A stretch of DNA of 64,000 nucleotides, taken from positions 186,001 through 250,000 of the forward strand of contig CAXBCP010000002.1 in assembly GCA_963974055.1 (NCBI GenBank), given 5' to 3'. This stretch comes from CAXBCP01 sp963974055. Its GTDB lineage: Bacteria; Pseudomonadota; Alphaproteobacteria; MPNO01; UBA830. The translations under genes and the position numbers were made by a program. The notes beneath the pieces were generated by a model. That model had not been told where the DNA came from. It made no database searches and worked only from the letters and a program-made list of their open reading frames with translations. This document shows, in pieces, positions 52,400-61,531 of the stretch (position 1 is its first letter; every line of letters starts with the position of its first letter).

Positions 52400-52429
52400 C
52401 TTTAACGTAGAGTTAAGTCCTTTCTGCAA
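52395..52429. repeat. 35-bp repeat, right copy, with CtrA-type site
   Basis: A near copy of 51304-51338, starting within the stop codon of the formyltransferase gene and extending into the 179-base leader of the deacetylase operon. Confidence 0.8.
52402..52416 (+). promoter_or_regulatory. CtrA-type site before the deacetylase operon
   Basis: TTAA, seven bases CGTAGAG, then TTAA. It is about 160 bases before the deacetylase gene and just after the formyltransferase stop. Confidence 0.6.
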
Positions 52430-52578
52430 TTCTTCCCCCGTGAACCGCGAAGCTTCCGATCATGCCACGCATGATCTACCGCCTTCGCAACTGGGGGATT
52501 TCGAGTGGAACCGATCGATCGTTCGTATATCGATAGCGCGACAGCTCGCCTGAATCGCGGAGCGGAGGACAGCCTGTC

Positions 52579-53475
52579 ATGATGCCCGCCGGCTGCTACC
52601 TGACCGTCGATCTGGAAGACTACAAGCAGACGACGACGCTCGAAATGGGCGTGCCGCAGATCACCGAACCGGCGCGGACCGTTCACGGTGTCGCCCGCAT
52701 TCTGTCGGCGCTTTCGGAAACGCCGGGCAGCCAGAACGCGACATTCTTTACCACCGGCCAGATCGCCCGCGACCAGGCGGATCTGGTATCCGACCTGGCC
52801 GCGAACGGCCACGAAATCGGCTGCCACGCCGATCTTCATGAAAATATCTACGACCTCGATGCCGCCGGATTCGCTAGCGTCCTGATGCGCGCCCGTGCCA
52901 GCATCGTCGATGCCTGCGGCGTCGCGCCGGAAGGCTTCCGCGCACCGAACTTCTCGATCGACGACAGCTGCCCCTGGGCGCTCGAAGTTCTCGCCAGTGC
53001 GGGCTTCACCTACGATTCCAGCCTCGTCTCCACCGCGCCGAGAAACGGCGATACGCCGTATGACACCTACCGGTTTCACGGCGATACCATCCGCGAATTC
53101 CCCGTATACCGCCAGGTGCTGCCCGGCGGCGTCGGGGTCCGCGTGATCGGCGGCACCTACCTTCGGCTGCTGCCGCTTCCGATCATCCTGCGGATGATGC
53201 GCGACGTCGCTGCCAAGGGGTATCCGCTGATCGTCTATGTCCACCCGTCGGACCTGGACGACGATTTCGATCCCGTGCACAGCGGCGAGATGGAAGGCCT
53301 CGGCCGGATGTCGCGCCTGAAATGGGCGCTGCGTCAGAAACAATGGGCGGCAGGCACCGAGGGCGCGTTCGGGAAGCTGCGCGAGATTCTGAAAATTCAT
53401 CCGAATATCGGTCCGATGGGCCATGCAACCACCGGCAGCGCATCGGCCTCCGCGCCGCTGCGCCACACCGGTTAA
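52579..53475 (+). CDS. Polysaccharide deacetylase (DUF3473-like)
   Basis: A 298-residue NodB-type deacetylase. LTVDLEDY carries the metal Asp, HADLH (83-87) the two metal His, and FRAPNFSIDDS the substrate-side arginine. It removes N- or O-acetyl groups from a polysaccharide or its precursor. The type is similar to deacetylases found in exopolysaccharide loci with exosortases, but no exosortase is visible here. Two tandem ATGs are at the start. Confidence 0.9.
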   Translation: MMPAGCYLTVDLEDYKQTTTLEMGVPQITEPARTVHGVARILSALSETPGSQNATFFTTGQIARDQADLVSDLAANGHEIGCHADLHENIYDLDAAGFASVLMRARASIVDACGVAPEGFRAPNFSIDDSCPWALEVLASAGFTYDSSLVSTAPRNGDTPYDTYRFHGDTIREFPVYRQVLPGGVGVRVIGGTYLRLLPLPIILRMMRDVAAKGYPLIVYVHPSDLDDDFDPVHSGEMEGLGRMSRLKWALRQKQWAAGTEGAFGKLREILKIHPNIGPMGHATTGSASASAPLRHTG

Positions 53476-53493
53476 GAAGGAACCCGGAGACAC

Positions 53494-55248
53494 ATGTACA
53501 TACTCGGGCTTGCCACCATGGGCGAAAGCGGCGCCGCGCTGATCAAGGACGGAGTCCTGGTCGCCGCCGTCGAGGAAGAACGCTTCACCCGCAACAAACA
53601 CGAAGGCTGCTTTCCGCTGCGGTCGGTCGGCTACTGTCTCGAAGCCGAAGGCATCACGCTTGCCGATATCGACCATGTCGCCGTCTACTGGCAGCCCTGG
53701 CGCATGGGACACCGGATTGCCGGCGTCCTGAAATCGGCGCTGACGCGCCCCGACGCCTTCAGCCGCAAGATCGCCCGCGCCTTCGCCGAGATGAGCCCCG
53801 GCGGCGGCGGCGAAGCGGACTCGGAAGGCAGCTGGTTCGAGCTGTTCCGCATCGGCCCGATGCTGTCGAAGGAGTTCGGAAAATTCGACGCGAAGATTCA
53901 CTATCTCGACCATCACGACTGCCATATCGCCAGCGCCTATAACGTATCGCCTTTCGACGACGCGACGATTCTGGTGTTCGACGGCGCCGGCGAAAAGGCA
54001 TCGACCACCCTCGCCGTCGGCGAAGGCAGTACCTTCCGTGTCCTGCGCCAGATGAACTGGCCCCATTCGCTGGGTCATTTCTACGCCGGTATTACCGGGT
54101 TCCTCGGCTTCAAAATGCTCGACGGCGAATACAAGATGATGGGGCTCGCGCCCTATAACTCGCCCGATTACGCCGACTGGATGCGCAAAAACATCCTGAT
54201 CACCGACAAGCCCGGCTCTTACCGGGTGGATACATCGGTGCTCGACTATCACGATGCGTTCGACGGCCGGTTCAGCAAGCGGATGATCGACGCGCTCGGC
54301 GAACCGCGCCGGTCCGACGACGAACCGTTCACCGACCGTCACGAAAAAATCGCCGCCTCGGCGCAGGCCGCATACGAAGACGTGGTCTTCGATCTCGCGA
54401 TGTGGGCCTATGAAAACGGCGGACAGAAAAAGAACCTGGTCATCGCCGGCGGCTGCGGCCTCAACTGCACGGCCAACGGCAAGCTGCTGAATGACGGGCC
54501 GTTCGAGACCGTGTTCATCCCGCCCGCGCCGCACGATCCCGGCTGCGCCGTCGGCGCCGCCTTCCTGCTGTGGAACGAAAAGCTCGGAAACCCGCGCAGT
54601 TTCGTCATGGAGCACGGTTATTACGGGCCCGGCTTTTCCGACCGGCAGATGTCCGACGCGCTCCAGGCGCGCGGCATCGATGCCCAGCGGATTCCGGCGG
54701 AAGCGACGATTATCGACCGCACCGCCGATGCCATCGAACAGGGCAACGTGATCTGCTGGTTCCAGGGCCGGTCCGAATTCGGCCCCCGCGCCCTGGGCAA
54801 CCGCTCGTTCCTCGCCGATCCGCGCCGCGATTCCATCCGCGACGAGATCAACGAGAAGATCAAGAAGCGCGAAATGTTCCGTCCTTTCGCCCCCTCCGTC
54901 AAAGCCGAATGCGCCGATACGTTCTTCGAGCTTACCGGCCCGAGCCCGTTCATGAACGTTATCGCGCCGGTCCGGGCGGAGAAACGCGACCTGATCCCCG
55001 CCGTCACCCATGTCGACGGCACCGCGCGGATCCAGACGGTCACCAAAACCGCCAACCCGCGCTACTGGGCCCTGCTCGACAGGTTCGAACAAAAGACGGG
55101 TATTCCCGTTCTGCTGAACACGTCCTTCAACATCCAGGAACCGATCGTCAACACCCCCGCCGAAGCCGTCGACTGCTTCCTGCGGAGCAAGGCGGACGTC
55201 CTGGTCATGGGCGATTACTTCATCAGCCGCGACATGGTCGCGGCCTGA
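53494..55248 (+). CDS. Carbamoyltransferase (NodU/CmcH family)
   Basis: A 584-residue carbamoyltransferase that moves the carbamoyl group from carbamoyl phosphate, through carbamoyl-AMP, to a sugar hydroxyl. Near residue 137, YLDHHDCHIASAY gives the Kae1-like metal site, and the C-terminal YrdC-like domain has SEFGPRALGNRSFLADPR. GGXGXN-like IAGGCGLNC is in the middle. AACCCGGAG is the ribosome-binding stretch before ATG. It is 18 bases after the deacetylase. Confidence 0.93.
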   Translation: MYILGLATMGESGAALIKDGVLVAAVEEERFTRNKHEGCFPLRSVGYCLEAEGITLADIDHVAVYWQPWRMGHRIAGVLKSALTRPDAFSRKIARAFAEMSPGGGGEADSEGSWFELFRIGPMLSKEFGKFDAKIHYLDHHDCHIASAYNVSPFDDATILVFDGAGEKASTTLAVGEGSTFRVLRQMNWPHSLGHFYAGITGFLGFKMLDGEYKMMGLAPYNSPDYADWMRKNILITDKPGSYRVDTSVLDYHDAFDGRFSKRMIDALGEPRRSDDEPFTDRHEKIAASAQAAYEDVVFDLAMWAYENGGQKKNLVIAGGCGLNCTANGKLLNDGPFETVFIPPAPHDPGCAVGAAFLLWNEKLGNPRSFVMEHGYYGPGFSDRQMSDALQARGIDAQRIPAEATIIDRTADAIEQGNVICWFQGRSEFGPRALGNRSFLADPRRDSIRDEINEKIKKREMFRPFAPSVKAECADTFFELTGPSPFMNVIAPVRAEKRDLIPAVTHVDGTARIQTVTKTANPRYWALLDRFEQKTGIPVLLNTSFNIQEPIVNTPAEAVDCFLRSKADVLVMGDYFISRDMVAA

Positions 55249-55275
55249 GGGAACGCCGGGATAGATGGAAACCGC

Positions 55276-56466
55276 ATGACGCAAAATCGTTTTCTCATAT
55301 TCGATGCGTATTACGGCACTGCCGGCGGCAACCAGCGCTATATCCGCATGCTTTTCCAGAATGCGCGGTCCGAAGGGTGGAAACCGTCATTGCTGTGCCC
55401 CGGCGAAGGCCGGCTGCCGGAATCGGTGCGCGAGGCCGGCGGCGACGTGACCGTCATTCCCCAGTCGCCGCGCCTGGACCGCTATGGCGGCTCCATGCTG
55501 CGGACCGGACTGCTCGCGCGCATCGCCTGCCTGTTCGCGCTCCTCGCCTATAATTTCCGGGTGCTGCCGACCCTGCGCGAAACCCGGCCGCAGGTCGTTC
55601 AGTGCCACAACACGCGCAGCCTGCTGATGGTCGTGCTGGCGGCAAAGATCGCGCGCATCCCCGCCGTCCTGTTCATCAAGTCGGAACTTTCGAACCCGTT
55701 GCTCGACCGGCTGGCGATCATGCTGGCGACCCGCGTGTTTTTCATCGCGGAGGTATTGATGCCGGCCAAACGCAAATCGAAATACGCCAGACTGCCGATC
55801 GGAATCGATTTCGCGGCGGTCGACGCGACCATCGGGCGGCGCCAGGTCGAAGGCGATCCCGAAGACCACAAGGAACACCTGACCTTCGCGTTTGCCGGCT
55901 GGCTGGTTCCCGCAAAAGGCGTCCACGTTCTGATCGACGCGTTCGAGCGGACGACCCACCAGGTATCGGATATCCGGCTTGAAATCATCGGCGATTCCGA
56001 CGACGAGGAATACAAGGCCGAGCTTCACAACGTCGTGCGCTGGCAGAAACTCGAAAACCGGGTGACCTTCCACGGCTGGCGCGACGACGTGCTCGATGCG
56101 CTGGACCTCGCCGACATCTACGTCCTGCCGTCCTTTACCGAAGGCGTTCCCCGGTCGATCGTCGAAGCGATGGCGCTCGGGAAGCCGGTTATCGCAACCG
56201 ATGTCGGCGGCGTGCCGGAGCTTCTCGAAGGCGGCGAGCTGGGCATGATCACGACTGCCAACGATTCCACGGCGCTTGCCAATGCCATGTACGAGATGGC
56301 GGCCGACAAATCGCGCCGCGATGCCTTCACCGAACGCGGGCTCGCGGTTTCCCGCGCCAAATACGCGTTCGAAGAACACCACCGCGCCCTCGAAAAACTG
56401 CTCGACGACATCGCGCCCGGCGCGACCGCGGCGCCGCAGGCCGCCTGCGGCAAGGCATCGGCCTGA
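55276..56466 (+). CDS. GT4 family glycosyltransferase
   Basis: A 396-residue GT-B glycosyltransferase. The N-terminal domain has TAGGNQRYIRMLFQ, and the C-terminal domain (about 195-370) has FAGWLVPAKGVHVLIDAF and LPSFTEGVPRSIVEAMALGKPVIATDVGGVPE, the EX7E type retained in GT4. It adds a sugar from a nucleotide donor to a growing lipid-linked oligosaccharide. Its stop overlaps the sulfotransferase ATG by one base. Confidence 0.92.
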   Translation: MTQNRFLIFDAYYGTAGGNQRYIRMLFQNARSEGWKPSLLCPGEGRLPESVREAGGDVTVIPQSPRLDRYGGSMLRTGLLARIACLFALLAYNFRVLPTLRETRPQVVQCHNTRSLLMVVLAAKIARIPAVLFIKSELSNPLLDRLAIMLATRVFFIAEVLMPAKRKSKYARLPIGIDFAAVDATIGRRQVEGDPEDHKEHLTFAFAGWLVPAKGVHVLIDAFERTTHQVSDIRLEIIGDSDDEEYKAELHNVVRWQKLENRVTFHGWRDDVLDALDLADIYVLPSFTEGVPRSIVEAMALGKPVIATDVGGVPELLEGGELGMITTANDSTALANAMYEMAADKSRRDAFTERGLAVSRAKYAFEEHHRALEKLLDDIAPGATAAPQAACGKASA

Positions 56467-57347
56467 TGGATCGTGCAATGCGGAACTATTTGTTGCGGCG
56501 TCACGTCCTCGGCCCGGTCCTCGTGGTCGCCACCGCGCTCGCGGCGCTTGCCGGCCTGGTCTGCCCGCCGCTGCGGCGTTACCTGAAACGGCCCGTGTTC
56601 ATTGTCGGCTGCTCGCGGTCCGGCACGACCCTGTTTGCCGAAATCTTCGGTGCCCATGCCGATGCCTGCAACGTGATGGATGCGTCCCAGGTGTGGGACC
56701 TGCGCTACTACGACAAGAATGCCGACGATCACCGCGACGAGAACGACGCAACCAGGTGGGAAAGCGCCCGCATCCGCGCCAGTTTCGCGTTCCGGGTTCT
56801 TGCCTCCGGGAAAAACCGCCTGATCAACAAGAACAACCAGAATTCCCTGCGGCTGCGCTATCTCCACCGCCTGTTCCCGGATGCCTATGTGATCCACGTC
56901 GTCCGCGATTCACGGCCCGTCGTGCTGTCGAACATGTCGCGTCTCGAAAAAGACGCCTATCGCCGCCGCTATCCGTTCGGACGTTTCCCCAAGCCCGTCG
57001 CCTGGCGGTCCTATATGGACAAGCCGCTGGTCGAACAGTTCGCCCACCAATGGGCGGACATCACCGCCGAGGTGCGCAGGGACGGCCCCGAACTGTTCGG
57101 ACCCGAGCGCTACATCGAAGTGAAATTCGAGGAATTCTGCAGCGAGCCCGCCGCCTGTCTTCGCACCATCGACCGGTTCTGCGGCCTGTCCGATGACGGC
57201 CGCGACCCGGCGGCCCTGTCGGCCATCGGCACCGGGGAAAGCGATTCCTGGAAGAGCCGTCTTGTGGCATCGGACATCACCCTGATCGACCGGATCACCG
57301 GCCGCCAGATGGCCGCGTTCGGCTATGCGACGGGAACGCCCCGATGA
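56466..57347 (+). CDS. Sulfotransferase
   Basis: A 293-residue PAPS-dependent sulfotransferase. VFIVGCSRSGTTLFAEIF (about 40-57) is the 5'-phosphosulfate loop and HVVRDSRPVVLSNMSR is the 3'-phosphate region. An N-terminal hydrophobic segment (about 14-33) could anchor it to the inner membrane. It would sulfate a hydroxyl or amine of the surface glycan. It overlaps the GT4 gene by one base and the deacetylase by four. Confidence 0.9.
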   Translation: MDRAMRNYLLRRHVLGPVLVVATALAALAGLVCPPLRRYLKRPVFIVGCSRSGTTLFAEIFGAHADACNVMDASQVWDLRYYDKNADDHRDENDATRWESARIRASFAFRVLASGKNRLINKNNQNSLRLRYLHRLFPDAYVIHVVRDSRPVVLSNMSRLEKDAYRRRYPFGRFPKPVAWRSYMDKPLVEQFAHQWADITAEVRRDGPELFGPERYIEVKFEEFCSEPAACLRTIDRFCGLSDDGRDPAALSAIGTGESDSWKSRLVASDITLIDRITGRQMAAFGYATGTPR

Positions 57348-58312
57348 CCGGCGCGTTCGTCCTGTCGCTCGACACAGAGATCGCCTGGGGCACGTTCACC
57401 TGGGGCGGAACGGAATTTTACCGCCGGCATTTCGACGGCTACCGGCAGAACGTCGACCGGTTCATTAAACTCATGGACGACTATGCGATTCCATCGACCT
57501 GGGCATTTGTCGGCCACCTGATGCTCGACGGCTGCGACGGGAATCATCCCGAGGCGCCGGCGCCGGATTTCCCGTGGTACGGGCGGCCATGGTACGATAT
57601 CGACCCCGGCACCGACTGCACCACGGACCCCTGGTGGTACGCGCCCGATATCCTGGAAAAGGTGCGCGCCATGAACACGCCCCAGGAAATCGGCACCCAC
57701 ACGTTCAGCCATGTGTTCCTCAACGATCCCGCCGTGACGCCGGAAATGGCGCGGGCGCAGATCAAGGCCAGCGTCGATGTCGCCCGCGACCGGGGCCTGA
57801 GCATCGAATCCCTGGTCTTCCCGCGCGACGGCGTCGCCCATCTCGACCAGTTCGCGGCGCTCGGCATCACCAGTTTCCGCGGCGCCGAACAGACCGGCTA
57901 CACTTCCCTGGCACGGCCGATCCGCCGGGCCGCCGGCCTGTGCGATCATGTCGCGGGCGGCACGCCGCCGGTATACCCGTGGCCGGCGCTGCGAACCGAG
58001 CACGGCATGCTCAACATCCCCGGATCCACCTTCGCGCTTGCCTATGACAGGTATCACCGCTTCGTTCCCACCGCCGCGCGGATAGCAAAGTTCCGCCGCG
58101 GCATCGACGCCGCGTCCGACCGCGACGCGATCTTCCACCTGGCCTTTCACCCGTTTCATCTCGGCAGTTCGAAAAAGATGTTCGGCCTCTTCGAACGGTA
58201 TTTCGAAATCGCCGCCCGGGCACGCGAGGCCGGCCGGATCGATATCCTGACAATGCGCGATGTCCAGCGGGCCCATGCCGCGCTGGCGCGCCCCGTGGCG
58301 GAGGCAGCCTGA
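57344..58312 (+). CDS. Polysaccharide deacetylase (second)
   Basis: A 322-residue NodB-type deacetylase. FVLSLDTEIAWGTFTW has the metal Asp and GTHTFSHVFLNDPA the metal His pair. It differs from the first deacetylase in its N-terminus and may act on a different residue. ATGA overlap with the sulfotransferase stop. Confidence 0.9.
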   Translation: MTGAFVLSLDTEIAWGTFTWGGTEFYRRHFDGYRQNVDRFIKLMDDYAIPSTWAFVGHLMLDGCDGNHPEAPAPDFPWYGRPWYDIDPGTDCTTDPWWYAPDILEKVRAMNTPQEIGTHTFSHVFLNDPAVTPEMARAQIKASVDVARDRGLSIESLVFPRDGVAHLDQFAALGITSFRGAEQTGYTSLARPIRRAAGLCDHVAGGTPPVYPWPALRTEHGMLNIPGSTFALAYDRYHRFVPTAARIAKFRRGIDAASDRDAIFHLAFHPFHLGSSKKMFGLFERYFEIAARAREAGRIDILTMRDVQRAHAALARPVAEAA

Positions 58313-58319
58313 CACACCC

Positions 58320-59525
58320 ATGCGCATTGCCATCATCAATCACGACGATTTTTCCATCTGGACCTTCCGCCGCGCCCTGATCGCCCGGCTTGTCGCCGAC
58401 GGGCACGACGTGGACGTATTCTGCGCCCGCGGCCCGTATATCGACCGGATTCTCGGCCTCGGCGTCACCTGGGTGCCGATGGAAATGCCGCGTTTCATCA
58501 CCCCGGTACAGGATATCAAATGGATATGGCGCCTGTGGCGGCTGTTCCGGTCCGGAAAATACGACCTGGTTCACCTGTTCCAGAACAAGATCATCGTTTA
58601 TGGCGCGGTCACGGCGAAACTCGCCGGCGTGCGCCGCGTCTGCGCGTCGTCCACCGGGATCGGCTACATCACCAACGATATCCCGGGCCTTAAGAACCGC
58701 ATCGTCGCCCTGATCACAAAAACGCTCTATCGCGTCGCCATGCCGCGCATCGACAAGGTGCTGTTCCAGAACGAATACGACCGCGACCACCTGATCGACG
58801 CCGGCTATGTCCGGCGCGACAGCACCGTCCTGATCCGCGGATCGGGGGTCAGTCTCCAAGAGTTTTCAGACCGTGCGATCGATACCGTCGCCGCCGCGCG
58901 GATCGCGCACCGGCTGGGCGATACCGGCGGCAGGGTCGTCGTCGCCATGGTCGCCCGGGCGGTTCTCACCAAGGGCGTCGGCGAGTTCATCGAGGCATCC
59001 TTGCTGGTGGAAAAAAGCTGTCCCGGCCGGGCGCTTTTCGTCCTGTGGGGCGACATCGAGGAAGACAACCCGGAAACGCTGAGCGCCGCTGATCTTCGGG
59101 CCGCCGAACACGAAGGATTCCGCTGGATGGGCTGGTGCGACACCGTGCGCGAAGCGCTCCACGCCGCCGATATCGCGGCGCTGCCGTCCTATCGCGAAGG
59201 CACGCCGCGATCGATGCTCGAAGCCATGGCAATGGGCAAACCCGTCGTCACGACCCGTGCCCCGGGCTGCGACGCGCTGGTCGATGAAGCCCTCAACGGC
59301 TTTCTCGTACCGGTACGGGATGCCCCGGCCCTCGCCGGCGCGGTCGGCGCGCTCGTGACGGACAGCGATTTGCGGGCCCGGTTCGGCGCCGCATCGCGCG
59401 AAAAATGCCGTCGGGAATTTTCGGACGACATCGTCGTACGCCGTATCCTCGCCGATCTCTACGAGATTTCGGATGCGGACGAGACGCCCGCAGACGCCTC
59501 CCTTCCCGCCGTCGCCGGAGCCTGA
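58320..59525 (+). CDS. GT4 family glycosyltransferase (second)
   Basis: A 401-residue GT-B enzyme (MRIAIINHDDFSIWTFRRALI) with a C-terminal domain containing SYREGTPRSMLEAMAMGKPVVTTRAPGCDALVDE. It is of the WbpH/capsular GT4 type, near WbpT-like families acting on a lipid-linked acceptor. The tail is acidic (DADETPADAS). It starts seven bases after the second deacetylase. Confidence 0.9.
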   Translation: MRIAIINHDDFSIWTFRRALIARLVADGHDVDVFCARGPYIDRILGLGVTWVPMEMPRFITPVQDIKWIWRLWRLFRSGKYDLVHLFQNKIIVYGAVTAKLAGVRRVCASSTGIGYITNDIPGLKNRIVALITKTLYRVAMPRIDKVLFQNEYDRDHLIDAGYVRRDSTVLIRGSGVSLQEFSDRAIDTVAAARIAHRLGDTGGRVVVAMVARAVLTKGVGEFIEASLLVEKSCPGRALFVLWGDIEEDNPETLSAADLRAAEHEGFRWMGWCDTVREALHAADIAALPSYREGTPRSMLEAMAMGKPVVTTRAPGCDALVDEALNGFLVPVRDAPALAGAVGALVTDSDLRARFGAASREKCRREFSDDIVVRRILADLYEISDADETPADASLPAVAGA

Positions 59526-59528
59526 CCC

Positions 59529-61439
59529 ATGTGCAGCATCGCCGGACTCATTCATCCCGAAGCCGGCCGCTTCCGGCCGTATCTTGAAGGCATGCTGGGC
59601 CGCACCCGGCACCGGGGCCGCGACGACAGCGGCATCTGGCATGGCGGCACCTGCCTGCTCGGGCATAACCGCCTGTCGATTATCGATCTGTCCGATGCCG
59701 GCCATCAGCCGATGGGAAACGAAGACGGCCGCATCCAGGTCGTCCTCAACGGCGAAATATACAATTACCGTGCGCTGCGCGACGATCTCCGCGCCCGCGG
59801 CCACACGTTCCGCAGCGATTCCGATACCGAGGTCCTGCCGCACCTATACGAGGAATACGGCACCGGCTTCGTGACCCACCTGATCGGCATGTTCGCCCTC
59901 GCCCTGTGGGATTCCCGCACGGGCGAGCTTGTCCTGGCGCGGGACCGCGCCGGAAAGAAGCCCCTTTTCTATGCCCCGACCGATGGCGGGATCGTCTTCG
60001 CGTCGGAGATGAAAGCATTGTTCGGCCTGCCGGGCGTCGACTTTTCGGTGAACGAACAATCGGTGCACGACTATCTGACCTTCGGCGTCGTGCCCGGCGA
60101 AACGACGGTCTATGGCGGTATTCATCGCGTCGCCCCGGCGACCGTGATGACGGTTTCTGCAACCGGGGCGCTGTCCTGCGAAACCTACTGGGCGCCGTCC
60201 TTTGCTGAAAAGCGCGATATCGGGTTCGACGATGCCGTCGATCTGGTCGAGGAAACGCTGCGCGATGCGATCCGTATCCGCCTCCGCAGCGACGTGCCGC
60301 TGGGCTGTTTCCTGTCGGGCGGAATCGATTCCGGCCTGATCTGCGCCCTCGCCGCCAGGGAAATGGACCGGCCCCTGAAAACGTTTTCGATCGGGTTCGC
60401 CGACCAGGGCTTCGACGAACGCCCGCTGGCGCAACTGGTCGCAGACCAGTACGGCACCGACCATCGGGACTTCGTCCTCGAATCGAACATCGCCGATGTG
60501 GAACGGATCATCGGCCATTACGACGAGCCGTTCTCCGATGCATCCGCCCTGCCCTCCTTCGCGGTCACCCGGATGGCGGCAGAAGACGTCAGCGTGGTTC
60601 TGAACGGCGACGGCGGCGACGAGATTTTCGCCGGCTACCGGCATTTTATCGCCGCCCGGTCGGCGGCGCGGCTCGACCGGGTTCTCGGCCCCGGCGCCAG
60701 ACGGCTGATGAACCGGATAACGGCGCGGCTTCCGGTTCCGCGCACCGGACGCACCCCGTACCAGTTTTTCCACCGGTTCCTGCGGGTGGCCGGCCAGGCG
60801 CCGGCGGACCGGTTCGTCGCCCTGACGAGCGACCGGCTGACAGAATCCGACAAGGCGCGCCTCTATGGCGGCACCTCCGACTTCGCGCCGTCGGTGCGCT
60901 GGGCGGACGGCGTCGATACCGACGGGCTGGGGCCGGTCGACGGCATGCTGAAACGCGATTTCTACAGGCTGCTGGGCGACGACCACCTGGTGAAAATGGA
61001 CATGGCGTCGATGGCGGTCACCCTCGAAGCGCGCTCGCCTTTTCTCGACCACCGGCTGATCGATCTTGCGGCCTCGCTGCCGGAAGACATCAAGCTTGGC
61101 GGCAATACGACCAAGCCGCTGTTGCGGGCGCTTGCCGCGCGGCATCTTCCCGACGCCATCGTCAACGCGCCGAAGCGCGGGTTCGAAATTCCGCTGCTGC
61201 GCTGGATGAGCCAGGACATGAACGCGATGTTGCACGAACGCATCCTCGATCCGTCGTCCTATTGCATGACCCGCTTCGACCGGCGCCAGGTCGAAGCGCT
61301 TCTCGCCGGCGACGGCTGGGACCGCAAACGCTGGGCGGCCTGCGTCTGGGGTTTGCTCTGCCTTGAAATCTGGTGGACCAACTATCGCAACGCCGTCGTC
61401 CCTGCCGCGATCCAGGGTGCCGCCGCCCGGGCGGCGTAA
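59529..61439 (+). CDS. AsnB-like glutamine amidotransferase
   Basis: A 636-residue asparagine synthetase (glutamine-hydrolysing) homologue. Cys2 in MCSIAGL is the GATase II nucleophile, and SGGIDSGLICAL is the PP-loop of the synthetase domain. In polysaccharide loci such enzymes amidate a uronic acid carboxyl or an aspartyl acceptor rather than make asparagine. It starts three bases after the GT4 gene and ends 92 bases before the aminotransferase. Confidence 0.92.
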   Translation: MCSIAGLIHPEAGRFRPYLEGMLGRTRHRGRDDSGIWHGGTCLLGHNRLSIIDLSDAGHQPMGNEDGRIQVVLNGEIYNYRALRDDLRARGHTFRSDSDTEVLPHLYEEYGTGFVTHLIGMFALALWDSRTGELVLARDRAGKKPLFYAPTDGGIVFASEMKALFGLPGVDFSVNEQSVHDYLTFGVVPGETTVYGGIHRVAPATVMTVSATGALSCETYWAPSFAEKRDIGFDDAVDLVEETLRDAIRIRLRSDVPLGCFLSGGIDSGLICALAAREMDRPLKTFSIGFADQGFDERPLAQLVADQYGTDHRDFVLESNIADVERIIGHYDEPFSDASALPSFAVTRMAAEDVSVVLNGDGGDEIFAGYRHFIAARSAARLDRVLGPGARRLMNRITARLPVPRTGRTPYQFFHRFLRVAGQAPADRFVALTSDRLTESDKARLYGGTSDFAPSVRWADGVDTDGLGPVDGMLKRDFYRLLGDDHLVKMDMASMAVTLEARSPFLDHRLIDLAASLPEDIKLGGNTTKPLLRALAARHLPDAIVNAPKRGFEIPLLRWMSQDMNAMLHERILDPSSYCMTRFDRRQVEALLAGDGWDRKRWAACVWGLLCLEIWWTNYRNAVVPAAIQGAAARAA

Positions 61440-61476
61440 GAGCGGATTCAACCGTTTCGGTGTGTTTCAAGGGTTT

Positions 61477-61496
61477 GTTAACCGTCCCGGGTTAAC
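61477..61496. promoter_or_regulatory. GTTAACC-N6-GGTTAAC inverted repeat
   Basis: A perfect 7-bp inverted repeat with six central bases in the 92-base gap before the aminotransferase gene. It may be an operator or short hairpin; no T-tract follows. TTAA halves are spaced 10, not 7, so it is not a CtrA site. Confidence 0.5.
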
Positions 61497-61531
61497 CTCT
61501 AAGAACCTGAAAAAACAGCGAAAACAAAGCG

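Noticed and set aside
52402..55284. A long antisense open frame (960 codons) opposite the deacetylase and carbamoyltransferase genes
   Set aside because: Both plus-strand genes have clear active-site motifs and ribosome-binding sites. The antisense frame is a shadow of codon bias.
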